Below, piece after piece: positions 12,099 to 26,576 of a stretch of DNA of 64,000 nt (positions are counted from its first letter, which is position 1; each line of letters begins with the position of its first letter). A program made the position numbers and the translations under genes. Below the pieces are notes generated by a model. The model made no database searches. It saw only the letters and a list, made by a program, of their open reading frames with translations, and was not told the DNA's origin. This stretch comes from Sesamum alatum (Eukaryota > Streptophyta > Magnoliopsida > Lamiales > Pedaliaceae), in contig JACGWO010000006.1 in assembly GCA_034509735.1 (NCBI GenBank), positions 36,449,141 to 36,513,140 on the forward strand, written 5' to 3'.

Positions 12099-13167
12099 TA
12101 GGGGTGCGAACGAGCCGAGCTCGGCCGAAATTTCAGACTCGAGCTTCCTATTTCAAGCTCAAGTTTAACGAACCTGAAAAAATTGGCCCGAGCTCAAGTT
12201 CGAGCTCGTTGCTAGTTAGCCAAGCTCGAGTTCGATTTTTTTTCTTTTTATCTTATTTTTCTTAGAACAAATTTGACCATATTACAAGAAAGTTGTGTTG
12301 TTGGCATTCAAATTGAAAATTTAGGACTTGAGCGATAATTGGTTGGAGCAAAAGAAAATTTAAAAGTGCAAAATATGAATAAATAAATAAATAATTCAAA
12401 AGGCTTCCTTATTTGAATATGTGACTTGATAATATTTTTTTATATATCTAATATTGGTTAATAGTAACATAATTAGTAACAATATATCAAATATATCAAA
12501 TTATCTAAATACTTACAAGTTTTATATTTATCAAATTAAAAAAAATATATTTGTCTATATAATCTATTAATTTAAATAAAATAAATAAATATAAGTTATT
12601 TTCTAAAAGTAAAATGAGAATGGTCATCAACATACATTTTTAAAATATAATGATGTAGTTGAATTTTTTTGTATTTTTCAATTATACAAAAATAAAAATA
12701 AAAATCAAAGAGTACTTCATACACATTATGTGTGTATATAAACAATAAAATAAGTAAAATTATTCAACCATCATCATCATTATTATCGATTAATTCATGG
12801 GAATCGTCAAATTTCAACATAAGTTATAATTAGTAAAATAGATTACATATTATGGTTGTTGGTACAAATAAATATAAAAAATTATAAGTTAATTTCTAGA
12901 ACTTGTTAATTTACAAAAGTACAAGAGATTACAAATTGATATTGAGATATAACAATAAAATTAATATGCATTATACTAAATAATTATTTAAAAAAATTAT
13001 CAAAACTTACTAAATTGGTTACTAATCTTATTTTTAGATAGATAAATAATATAAATAAAAATACTTAAATAAGAAAAAAGAAAAAAGCTCGTGATCCGGC
13101 TCATGAGCTCTCGAACAAAAATAATAGAGCTCGAGCTTGAGTAGGCTTAACTTGACTTGCACCCCTA
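12099..13167. mobile_element. Non-autonomous hAT-type element, 1069 bp
   Basis: The ends are TAGGGGTGCGAACGAGCC and, reverse-complemented, TAGGGGTGCAAGTCAAG. The element is flanked by a perfect 8-bp direct duplication GTTGGATT (12091-12098 and 13168-13175). An 8-bp duplication with TAGGGGTG ends is the signature of the hAT superfamily. Subterminal regions carry many GAGCTCGAGC-type motifs on both sides, likely transposase-binding repeats. The centre is AT-rich and encodes nothing recognisable. Confidence 0.85.
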
Positions 13168-13246
13168 GTTGGATTCCTGCAAGTGTAGAACAATTGCTGA
13201 AGGAAACAATTTTAAATCAACAAGGCATAGATCAAGACATTCAGTC

Positions 13247-13667
13247 CTAGGGGGTGTACGTAAATGAGTCGAGCTTGAGCTCGAATTCCCTTGTTCGAGC
13301 TCGAGCTCGAGCTCGAGCTTGAACCATAAATAATGAGCTTGAGCTCGAGTCGAAACTCAATTTTTCAACAATTTGTTATTGTTTTTTTAAATATTATTAT
13401 ATTAATTATAAAAAAATATTAAATATATATTAATTATTAAACATAAATTATTTTTAAAGTGGTTGATCTCGTTATATAAAAAAACTTTAAATTGATGATA
13501 ATTTGGATTTTGTATCATTCAACTACACAAAAATAAAAAGACGAATTTTCTAAACTAAAGTATCAAATAGTGATTGATCTCATTATATATACATAACAAA
13601 TAAAAATAATTGAGTCGAGCTCGAAATTGAGCCGACTCACGAGCGGCTCGACTCATCTGCCACCCCT
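13247..13667. mobile_element. Second hAT-type MITE, 421 bp
   Basis: The left end CTAGGGGGTGTACG and the right end GCCACCCCT form short inverted ends. The element is flanked by a perfect 8-bp duplication ATTCAGTC (13239-13246 and 13668-13675). It shares the GAGCTCGAGC subterminal repeats of the 12099-13167 element, including a run of four GAGCTC-type units near 13297-13319. It is therefore a shorter relative in the same family. Confidence 0.85.
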
Positions 13668-14494
13668 ATTCAGTCATGATCCTCTTCAACCCTCTATTCC
13701 AAATTATATGTTGGTACTTTATAATAGAAGTTTAAGTTGCTACTTTTACCACATTGTTCATACATTCCTCTCTAAAAATATTTAAAAGAACCCTAAAAAT
13801 ATGCTATTCTATCCCACTATCCCAAAACTACAAAGATTTGGTGTTTTCGACGGAGTTCCAAATAATTTTTTGAAAGTTCTTTCAATTTTCAAAGGGTTTC
13901 TTCTATGTAATTCGGGGAATTCATAGATTTAGGGTCTCTTACTCTTTCCCGTATCCAACAGTCTGTATGTTGAAAGCCAACCCTCTCTTCTCAATATAAA
14001 TAAGGATATTTTAGATATTTCACTTATACTATACGTTTAAAATTCAAAGGTAAACAGTGAACTATTTTTATTTTAACAGAAGCAATAAATTATTTATTTT
14101 ATTTAACATAAGAAGGTAAATTGTTATTTTCCACTATCACAATAGGGTGAATTACTAGTTCATGCTAGCCCATTTCCTGATCACATGAATAATTATAACA
14201 ACTGAGCTTAATTCATGCTTGATGCAACCTTAATCATAACTAAACCAAACTCTTTTTATGACACACAAATATACCCTTTAAATAGCACTGTGAACAGTGG
14301 CTAAAGCAGCCTCTAATTTTTGTCTAGTTTCCTTGTCAGCCATTTCTAGTCAAAGACAAGGACTTAATTGATGTGGGTGATGTAAGCCATGACATATGCT
14401 CATTGTAATGGACTAATATTATGCTTTTCTTACCATTCTTTCATCCTTAAACAGATAGAAGAACATATAATCTTAACAGCAACAAAATCAAGAA
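13668..14494. other. Upstream region of the dienelactone hydrolase gene
   Basis: AT-rich promoter-side DNA without a recognisable gene. The presumed 5' leader ends at the ATG at 14495. No secure TATA box was chosen among the AT-rich candidates. Confidence 0.4.
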
Positions 14495-16357
14495 ATGTCA
14501 GGACCTGAGTGCACTCACAATCCACCAACTCTCGACCCAGCATCTGGAGCAGGAAATCTGCAACAACTTGGAGGATTTAACTCATACGTCACTGGTCATC
14601 ACGACTCCAAGCTTGCTATCATCCTCATTGCTGATGCCTTTGGTAATTTTTCTCTTCTTTTTTTTTTTGTCGTTTTAAGAAAAAATCAATCAGTTTGTAA
14701 TTTATTTATTTATTTGTGATCTGGGATTTCTTTAATTTGCAGGATACGAAGCTCCAAAATTAAGGTATATTTAGGGTTCTTGATTTAGGTTTAGTTTGTG
14801 ACATTTCTTGAAATCTTGAATATAATCCAAAATAATTAGCAAGTTAATGTAGGAAGCTTGCAGACAAGATTGGCGGCTCAGGTTTCTTGGTTGTGGTTCC
14901 TGATTTCTACTACGGCGATTCATTCACTCCAGAAAAAGCTGGACAAGCATGGGTCGATGCTCATCCTCCGGTCTCTTTTTCTTCTTCTATCCATTTTATT
15001 TTATTTTATTTTTAAAATATTGATATATATATATATATAGCATTATATATACAGGTTTAAGGCTTTGTTAATATGGTTATTTACTGGCTAGTCTTGAATA
15101 AATTGAAGTGGAAAAAAGACCCTTTTTGTTTGGAATTTGTTGATGTTTTTGTGACATTAATGTTGTATTTAGGACAAAGGATGTGAGGATGCTAAGACTA
15201 TAATTGCTGCCTTGAAAAGCAAAGGAGTGTCCAAAGTAGGAGCTGCAGGTTTTTGCTGGGGAGGTACTACAATTTTTCCTTAAACAAGAGGTTTTTTTTT
15301 TTATCTTATCTTAAAAAGAGGATGTTTTATCCGACAACAAATGCTTTCTCGATGGGTCACAGTCGAAATATAGGTTACGTACATAGCAATACTTGGACTG
15401 TCATAAGATTTTAAGTATTTGAGTCACCCCGCCAGACGTTCAGTCTAACAATTGGTGTTCGAGTCAAGATCATGGATTTAATGTAATTCCCATGAGAAGC
15501 AATTATTGGAGGCCGTATTGTTGGCTCGTGTAGATTATTGACCTATACTTCAGTTATTACTCTCGTGGTGGGGAACATAGTTGAAACGTGAATTTTGAAC
15601 TGTTACAGCTTATGATATAATGAAGCTTTATCACATGAGGTATATCGAGTTTAATGCAATTTACCCCTCTGTGATATTGCAAATGAGCTAATTACCCCCT
15701 TTATGTAGGAAGATAAATTGCTTCATTTTGAAAAATACAGGGGGATAAATTGCTATTTATTTTTACATAAAAGAGTAATTTATACATTTTCAATATCACA
15801 CGAGGGTTGCTTCCATTTTCCTCGAGATATATCTATATTTAGCCCTTTTTATTGTAGGTATGGTGGTGGTGAGACTGGCAAAATTTGACTGTATCCAGGC
15901 TGCAGTCGTGTTGCATCCAGGTCCAATCACAGTAGAGGAAATAAATGGTAAAATTCTTGAATTTCTATATCATATTATGTATCGAAATAATTGAAATTTT
16001 ATCCTATGATTTATAACTTATATTTTAGAGGTGAAGACTCCAATTGCTATACTGGGAGCAGAGATTGACAAGTATGCACCACCTGAGCTAGTGAAGCAAC
16101 TTGGAGACATTTTATCATCAAAATCTGAGGTAAATAGAAACTAAAATTCATCCTCTCCCATAATTATTAGATTTTTAACGATTGATTGATCGATCAACGG
16201 GACGTTTATCTTGCAGGTCGATAGCTTTGTGAAAATATTTCCAGGCGTCGGACACGGATGGACGGTGAGATACAACGACGACGACGAATTTGCAGTCAAG
16301 AGTGCTGAGGAGTCTCACAAGGATATGTTGGATTGGCTGATCAAATATATGAAATAA
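14495..16357 (+). CDS. Dienelactone hydrolase family protein (alpha/beta hydrolase fold), 236 aa
   Basis: Seven exons: 14495-14642, 14743-14764, 14853-14970, 15173-15263, 15858-15947, 16029-16129 and 16217-16357 (711 nt). All junctions are GT-AG and exon 2 is only 22 nt. The triad of the family is visible: Cys124 in GFCWGG, Asp170 in LGAEIDKYAPP and His203 in PGVGHGW. The length matches the usual 230-245 residues, and there is no signal peptide, so a cytosolic protein is expected. Plant members are often labelled endo-1,3;1,4-beta-D-glucanase, but the DLH fold predicts a hydrolase acting on ester or lactone-like bonds. The physiological substrate is not known. Intron 4 holds a MITE. In Arabidopsis, as I recall, a homologue lies beside MED33A, which agrees with the order here. 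Confidence 0.92.
15647..15824. mobile_element. Short MITE in intron 4 of the dienelactone hydrolase gene
   Basis: The left end GAGTTTAATGCAATTTACCC and the reverse complement of the right end (GAGGAAAATGGAAGCAACCC) match, and both run into GTGATATTG. Flanks AGGTATATC (15638-15646) and AGATATATC (15825-15833) form a 9-bp duplication with one mismatch, typical of Mutator-type elements. The termini are related to the GC-rich element at 8987-9600. It is intronic and leaves the reading frame intact. Confidence 0.6.
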
Positions 16358-16734
16358 AATAGTTGAAAAGACGAGTATTAAAAAATAAAATAAAATAATT
16401 AATATTTAGAATTCATATTTCCAGGAACTTCAACTTTGAAACCTTCCATGTAAAAGGTATGTTGGATAAATGAGAGTGTGGTCTGAATATGTGCGGAATT
16501 CCTAGAAACATTATAAGGTCACGAGGCTATTATTGGCCAATTTGTGATGGTACTTGAGCATTTTGTGTGGGCCTCTTCATTTAATCTTTTATTGGGCCTT
16601 TCATTTTTCGTATGTCGAGTTTGGATGGATGTATTAGAAATTTTATTTCTAATAATAGTATTTTTATATTGTGAAATATCTTAAATTATTTAATTCTTAT
16701 TTAAAATTATATGTGAAGCGGGGGTAATAGTTGT
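16358..16734. other. 3' flank of the dienelactone hydrolase gene
   Basis: Presumed 3' UTR followed by AT-rich sequence that leads into the retrotransposon remnant. No separate gene is seen. Confidence 0.4.
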
Positions 16735-17613
16735 CTTCATGCCTGTCTCCCTGAGGAGGTGGTGGAGGGAAATAGTCTTCTTCATCTACGCCTCCTCGAG
16801 GAGATGGAGGGTAATAGTTATCTTCAGGCTGCGTGGGCCTGCTGTCAACTTCTTCCTCGTAGTTCATCCCTTTCCTGGACGTGCCTGGGCCTCTGCTCGC
16901 GGTCCTCGGGGGTCAAGGGAGCGTCTTAGCCTCTGCGAGGATGGCGAGGGGGTCGTGGGGGGTAACGCGTGTCGGGCGATATACTAGGCCACAACCATCT
17001 TTGCTGCCTGGGCAGAGGCGTCTTCCACTAACTAGCGGAGCGCCTCAGGAGTTACCTGAATCACTGTGGTGGAGGCAGAGGTGGAATGCCAAAATTTTCA
17101 CGGTCTCTCACGTTTTGATTACTCATCTGCTCGTTCTGAAGGTTGTGAGCAGGCGGATTCTCAGGGAGGTGGCCAGCTTGCACATGATTTCCACCTCCTC
17201 CTTCAAGTTTTTCTTGTCCCGCATTTCCATTCCTGACTTTCGATCGGGTGTTCATCTTCAATGCTTGGATCACCCTTCCCACAGACGACGCCAAAGTTGA
17301 TGGGGGAATAATCAGGGAGGTTGTGATCAAAGCACATTTCACACGTCACAAGCCAAAATCTTCAAGCCTCCTTCGATTGCTCTTCCCACAATCCCTTTTA
17401 CAATGAAATTATGGGCTATTTATATAAAATTAGTCATGAATGCAGGAGTGTGTAAAATTCAATTTTACCCCCTCACCAACCACTAATTTATGATTACAAT
17501 TTCTATGTAGAGATAATCTAATAATTACAAAATAACTAAAAAGCATGTGATTTTGAACTCTTGATAGTTTCGAAAATAACATCTTTATTGTTGGTCAAAA
17601 TTTTCCTCCATCA
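16735..17613 (-). mobile_element. Truncated Ty3/Gypsy-like retrotransposon: LTR plus start of gag
   Basis: On the minus strand an LTR (17613-17298) is followed by TTTGGCGTCGTCTGTGGGAA, the leader motif common just inside dicot Gypsy-type LTRs. A gag-like start follows at about 17249 (MNTRSKVRNGNAGQEKLEG). That frame stops after about 63 residues; fragments in other frames (EDASAQAAKMV) suggest decay by frameshift. The GC content of 16735-17300 is well above its surroundings. No protease, reverse transcriptase, integrase or second LTR is present, so the copy is dead. Confidence 0.6.
17298..17613 (-). repeat. LTR of the Gypsy-like remnant, about 316 bp
   Basis: On the minus strand it begins TGATGGAGGAAAATTTTGAC and ends TTCCCCCATCA, short inverted TGATGG...CCATCA ends. 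An internal TATATAAATAGCCC is a convincing TATA box. It directly adjoins the leader and gag start of the remnant. Confidence 0.6.
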
Positions 17614-18154
17614 ATATAAAATATTAATGAAGTTTAAATTCTTTCCTTAAATTGTTCTCAGCAGCTTTAGAATTTGAATATAATAATTTCTCATTAGTAG
17701 GATGAATATCAATTTATATGGGAATTGGGAAGCTTTAATAAATAAGAATGGGTCACCTTTTTAAAAAAAAAATATCGTTTCAAATAATTAAATTATTTTC
17801 ATCAATGTATTCCTCACTAAAATTAATTATCTGAATATATATAATAATTAAGATAGATAGAATAATATAGTTATAAGCAAGTAAGAAATGATTAGAGTAA
17901 CATGATAAAAAGTTTCAACTCATAATTTATAATTCCCATATCTTTTTATTGCCGAGTTGATGATCACAACTCATAATTGTCGGGTTATGGATATGGGTTG
18001 TCATGAATCGATTTGAGCGTCCTTTTTTTTTTTTTAATAAAAAAATTATTTGACCACTAAATCCGATATAATAAATAAATATGGTATGTGCTTATCACTA
18101 ACTTTGTATACGAATTGAGTTAATTCATTCGATACAATGAAACACTTATAATTA
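17614..18154. other. AT-rich intergenic stretch, nothing recognised
   Basis: No gene or clear repeat boundary was found between the LTR and the inverted-repeat elements. Confidence 0.4.
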
Positions 18155-18362
18155 GGGAAAATTTATGTTTTGATCACTTGGTATAATTATAAATATCTCT
18201 CATTATTTGAAAAATTATAAATACCATTTAAAATTAATGATCGTCTAAAAAATACCCTACAATGAATTGTCACGAGATGGATCAGTTAAACAATGATTAA
18301 TTTTAGTGGGGTATTTGTAATTTTCAAATAACAAAGAAAATATTTATAATTATGATAAATTT
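18155..18362. mobile_element. Small MITE related to the Mutator-type MITE family
   Basis: Left arm GGTATAATTATAAATATC...TTTGAAAAATTATAAATACC pairs with the reverse complement of the right arm (ATAATTATAAATATTTTC...TTTGAAAATTACAAATACCC) over about 65 bp. The TTTGAAAAATTA.AAATACC block is shared with the element at 27899-28323. Ends are approximate. Confidence 0.5.
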
Positions 18363-18394
18363 CATTAAATTCTATTGTAATTTACACATAAAAT

Positions 18395-18925
18395 ACCCTC
18401 CCCCTTCCCATCTACTCAGGTTTGATGTAATTAGATGTAGACCCTCTATAATTTGAAAAATTACATCTAATATTCCTGAGGGTTGCTTCTGTGTAACAAA
18501 TAGGTTTATCCGTTAATCAAAATTCATTGAATTTGTTGATATTAGAAAGAAAAAAAAAAACTGAATGGACCTCGATATTTATCATCGTTGACTTATTAAT
18601 GACTTATTGCAAGCTAAAAAAATATTTTACGACCAAATTATGCTTGTAATGACGTGAAGATATGCCTTTTTACATGCATTGATGTGTGAAGATATATAAG
18701 GGTAGTTTGGTCATAAAAAAAATTTATTTGACCTGCAGTAAGTCAGTCATAAGTTAATTGATGGTAAATATTGGCTTTCATTCAGCTTTTTTGCTAATAT
18801 CAACAAATTCGGTGAATTTTGACTAACGGATAGACCTATTCATTATACAGAAGCAAACTTCAGAAAAATTAAATGTAATTTTTCAAATCGTAAGAAATTT
18901 ACATGTAATTACAAAACCTCGTATA
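18395..18925. mobile_element. Long terminal-inverted-repeat (foldback) element
   Basis: The outer 220-230 bp on each side are inverted copies of each other. Shared blocks include TTTGAAAAATTACATCTAAT, TTGCTTCTGTGTAACAAATA, TTTGTTGATATTAG and GACTTATTGCAAGCTAAA, against their right-arm counterparts. Only a short spacer separates the arms. The transcript would form a long hairpin. No coding capacity. Exact ends and target duplication were not resolved. Confidence 0.65.
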
Positions 18926-19402
18926 AGGGGTATAAAACTTAACAAAATAATTTATAGGATATATATTTGTTGGCTTTGTGTGGCTGCATTTGCTCTAATA
19001 CCGTGTTATAGTAGAAAATGTGTCACTTACGTTTGAATTGTTATACGGTTTAAAATTTTGAATTGTAGACGTTATTAAGAATTATAATTTTTGGCACAAC
19101 AACAAATGCTCGACTCAGTAGATCAAAGCCCAAATAACGATTTTCATTTTCATTTTCATGTGATGCAATTATTGAGGAAGTGATTGTTTGACTTTGTAGC
19201 AAAAATAACCCCCTTGGTAATTACTTGAATTTTGACCAAATATGATTTGAATAAACAAAATTCTGATTGCAATTAAAAATTTAAAATGATGATTTTAAAT
19301 ATTCCAATGTACAAGAACAATATGTAAGTCTTAGTTAAATATGAAATTGAGGTAAATTATATTTTGTCCATATAAAGGCATTTTCAGGTGTTATAAATGA
19401 AA

Positions 19403-19905
19403 GAGATAGGTTTAATTAAATCTAGACACCCTCTAAAATATGAAATTATATTTTTTTCAAACATATTTTAAAATTACACTTACACCCCTTTCGAAAATTC
19501 ACTGTTTACACCTAACGCTTTTTCGTTAGAATTTGGATGAAAAATACTGATGTTAGCAAAAAAAAAAATTACATAAAATTTTAATTTTACCCTCATTTAA
19601 TATTATCATGTAATAATTTTGTACTTATAAGAGAAAAAGTATAATAATATTAACTTCACTCATATATATGCATTACATTTATTCCCATACAAGTACAAAA
19701 ATGCACATAAAAGTGTTAAAAGAGGGGTAAATTTGAAAATTATGTAATTTTTTTTGTTGACATAAACATTTTCCATCTAAACTCTAACAGAATGGTGTCA
19801 GGTATAAATAGAGAATTTTTGAAGGGAGTGTAAGTGTAATTTTAAAATTTTTTTAAAAAAAAATATAATTTCGTATTTTTAGGGGGATTTAAGTATAATT
19901 ATTAC
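19403..19905. mobile_element. Long terminal-inverted-repeat element, about 500 bp
   Basis: Left arm (about 19403-19595) and right arm (about 19720-19905) are inverted copies over about 185 bp at roughly 75-80% identity by eye. Paired blocks include TTTTAAAATTACACTTACAC, GTTAGAATTTGGATG and the AAAAAAATTACATAA block. It differs from the element at 18395-18925 but shares its architecture. Confidence 0.6.
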
Positions 19906-19924
19906 ACCGCTATTTCTTCACGTT

Positions 19925-20085
19925 TGTTATAATCATATATAAATTCTCTATAATTTAAAAAATTATATTTAATATACTTACATTTATTTTTATTTAACAG
20001 ATAAATCCTTTTATTAATTAAAATTCTCTCAATTTATCGATATTAACAAAAGATAAATAAATTGACAGAAAATCCATCTCACTTT
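19925..20085. repeat. Single arm of the 18395-18925 foldback family
   Basis: The series AATTCTCTATAATTTAAAAA, TTTAACAGATAAATCC, AATTAAAATTCTCTCAATTT and ATCGATATTAACAAAAGATA follows the left arm of the 18395-18925 element in the same order. No matching right arm is present, so this is a truncated copy just upstream of the MPK16 leader. Confidence 0.45.
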
Positions 20086-20143
20086 TTTTTTGGTCCCAAT
20101 TCTAAGTTGAAGGGGTACAGAGCACACAGACCACTTCTCTCAG

Positions 20144-20167
20144 CTCTCTCTCTCTCTCTCTCTCTCT
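20144..20167. repeat. (CT)12 microsatellite in the presumed MPK16 5' leader
   Basis: A perfect run of twelve CT units. Pyrimidine-rich CT tracts near the transcription start are common in plant promoters and leaders. It lies about 510 bp upstream of the first coding exon. Confidence 0.8.
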
Positions 20168-20676
20168 GAGGATCTGAGACTATTTACACGCTTTGCTTTA
20201 AATCCTTCTCTCTCTAAACCTTCACTCAGCGTAGTTCTTTTCCTCCACCCCGAATTTTCTTGTATGGTTTTGCATTAGAGATCATCGCCGGCTATTTAGG
20301 GGGACTTCCATTTCCCAGCTGCATATCTTCAGTCCGCATACAAATTTCAGCCCCCTCCTTTGAAATATCTTCTGCCACTGACAAAGGAAGTCTTTAGCTC
20401 TGCAAACCCCATTAAAGATTCCATTTTTATCTTCAAAAGAATTAGTTATTGACAGTTTCTTGAACCAACTCTTTCCTTTTGTCACTAACTTCGTCGTTTT
20501 CATTTGAAAATATCATCTGGGATTTCTTTAAATTTCTCTTTTTCTCTATGTTCTGAACTCTCTTCGTTTCCCGATCCAAAATACATTTTGAAGTCAACAT
20601 TTCTTGGTTTGTATGTGATCTAATCTTGCGACGTTTTAAGTGTAGATTTGTGCTTTGGATGCTTTTTAGCTAAAGT

Positions 20677-24742
<4,066 letters not shown>

Positions 24743-25634
24743 CTTCATGAAACAAAACTGCTGACTGGGATGGACTCTTAAGTTGCTTAGTCAAGCATGC
24801 AACTTCAGAGGAACGGGTCATCTTTGAGCTCTTCCAAGATTAGTTGGTCAGTTGTAAATTCAAATTTGTGACAGGTTATAGTTCTCATCGCTCGTTCTGG
24901 ATTAGCAAAGTGTTATAGTTCTCATCGCTCGTTCCAATGAGATAGATGACTTCTTGTTACAGGTTCAAGTCTATAACCTCGCGCGGATTGTTTGCCAAAA
25001 GCAATGATACTCAGGGATTCATGTATAAGTAGAGATTAGCAGAGAGAGTTTGAAGGCAGAGCAGAAATATCTTTTGACCTGGTTGATTCTACCTAATTGC
25101 CATAACTTGTTATTAGAATTGTTTGAAGTGTTCTTGTTCATCATACCTGTACCATTGTGTAATTCAACAACTGACGTTTGCTAATCATCCCTGCTTTAAG
25201 AACTCAGGGGAGTAACTCTACTGCTTCCATTTGTCAGGAAATCAAGCTGTAAACTCATAAACTGCCTGTTTCATTTTTTTTTGTTTGTTTAACAATATGT
25301 ATTGATGTGCTTTTGCTAATTCTTTCTTCGGCAAAGATGATGAAAATTCAAACCAGAAGGAAGAAATCATGCTGACTGGAGTAATTTAGTGAACCCAGTA
25401 CTGATGCAAAGCCTGGTCCAACAATTCTTGGCCCATAAAACCCTTGAAACCAAGTTAAACCCAGAGGAAGTAGCGAGAAAAAAGGCTTCAGAAAAACAAA
25501 GAAATCAGATAAACCCTAATCTCATAATTGGCGGCAAAAGTCTCTGATTTTTACTTGATACCCACATCAAATTTCGTACTGTTCTCCCAGAATTTGGTTG
25601 AAGTTGAATTATTCTTGAGCAGTCTGCTTTTCTA
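24743..25634. other. MPK16 3' flank and guanylate kinase promoter region
   Basis: Contains the presumed MPK16 3' UTR with a 23-bp direct repeat (24875-24897 and 24912-24934, spacing 37 bp). The leader of the next gene follows. No extra gene is seen. Confidence 0.5.
24875..24934 (+). repeat. 37-bp-period tandem duplication in the MPK16 3' flank
   Basis: GTTATAGTTCTCATCGCTCG plus three further bases occurs twice, starting at 24875 and 24912, with no mismatch in 23 bp. The spacer differs. Confidence 0.8.
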
Positions 25635-26576
25635 ATGCCAACACATTCGATGCTATTCCGAAGGCTCTGCTTCTCTATTTCAAAATCCTACCACAAGCCA
25701 TTTTTCCTTTCCCCAATATTCACGAACCCTTTCGGCGATTCGCGCTCTTATCCGATACTTCCGTCGAATTCCAAGACCCAAAGATTAGGTTTTCAGAGAA
25801 AAATCTCAGTAAATTCACATAGCTTTGTTTCAGAAAACACCACAAATTCCATAATGGATGACCCCAAGACTCCCAGAGTGGTACCAATTTCACACCCTGA
25901 TTACGCCGGCCGGGCCGAAGTTTTTCGGGCCCTGGAAGCCTCCTTGGGCTCAACATTTAGCTCTCAACCCATCGTCCCGGCCCCGAACCCTCTGATCATT
26001 GTGATCAGCGGTCCCAGCGGTGTTGGGAAAGATGCTGTGATCAAAAGATTGAGGGAAGTTAGGGAAGATTTGCATTTTGTGGTTACTGCAACTAGCCGGG
26101 CGAAACGGCCCGGAGAAGTTGATGGTAAAGACTACTTCTTTATGAGCAAAGAGGAGTTTTTATCAATGATTGACAAAAATGAGCTGTTGGAGTATGCATT
26201 GGTGTATGGTGATTATAAGGGAATTCCAAAGCAGCAGATTAGAGACTACATGGCAAAAGGGTGTGACATTGTGTTGAGAGTGGATATACAGGGTGCTGCA
26301 ACACTGAGAAGGATCTTGAGAAATAGTGCAGTTTTCGTGTTTTTGGTGGCCGAGAGCGAGGAGGCTCTGGTCAAGAGATTGATTGGTAGGAGAACGGAGA
26401 CGACAGAGGCTTTGCTCATGAGGGTTGCTTCAGCTAAGGAAGAGCTGAGGCATTTGAAGGAGTTTGATTATGTGGTTGTGAATAAGGAAGGTGAGTTGGA
26501 GGGCTCGGTGAAGCTGTTAGAGTCCATAATTGATGCCGAGAAGGCTAAAGTGCATCAGAGGATTGCAGTGATTTAG
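25635..26576 (+). CDS. GK3: Guanylate kinase, chloroplast/mitochondrial type, 313 aa
   Basis: Single exon. The core shows the P-loop GPSGVGKD (126-133), then [17 protein letters not shown] for GMP binding, [19 protein letters not shown] and the lid segment with GRRTET. It converts GMP and ATP to GDP and ADP. The first 73 residues are basic and rich in Ser, Arg and Phe, as in an organellar transit peptide. Met6 and Met74 ([11 protein letters not shown]) are further in-frame starts that could alter targeting. Rice VIRESCENT2 and Arabidopsis GK3 are the known organellar members, needed for chloroplast development. The first ATG at 25635 is preferred because it includes the full presequence. Confidence 0.93.
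   Translation: MPTHSMLFRRLCFSISKSYHKPFFLSPIFTNPFGDSRSYPILPSNSKTQRLGFQRKISVNSHSFVSENTTNSIMDDPKTPRVVPISHPDYAGRAEVFRALEASLGSTFSSQPIVPAPNPLIIVISGPSGVGKDAVIKRLREVREDLHFVVTATSRAKRPGEVDGKDYFFMSKEEFLSMIDKNELLEYALVYGDYKGIPKQQIRDYMAKGCDIVLRVDIQGAATLRRILRNSAVFVFLVAESEEALVKRLIGRRTETTEALLMRVASAKEELRHLKEFDYVVVNKEGELEGSVKLLESIIDAEKAKVHQRIAVI

Noticed and set aside
16739..17300. Plus-strand open frames of 82 and 139 codons
   Set aside because: They run antisense to, and partly beyond, a decayed retrotransposon gag region and have no family similarity.
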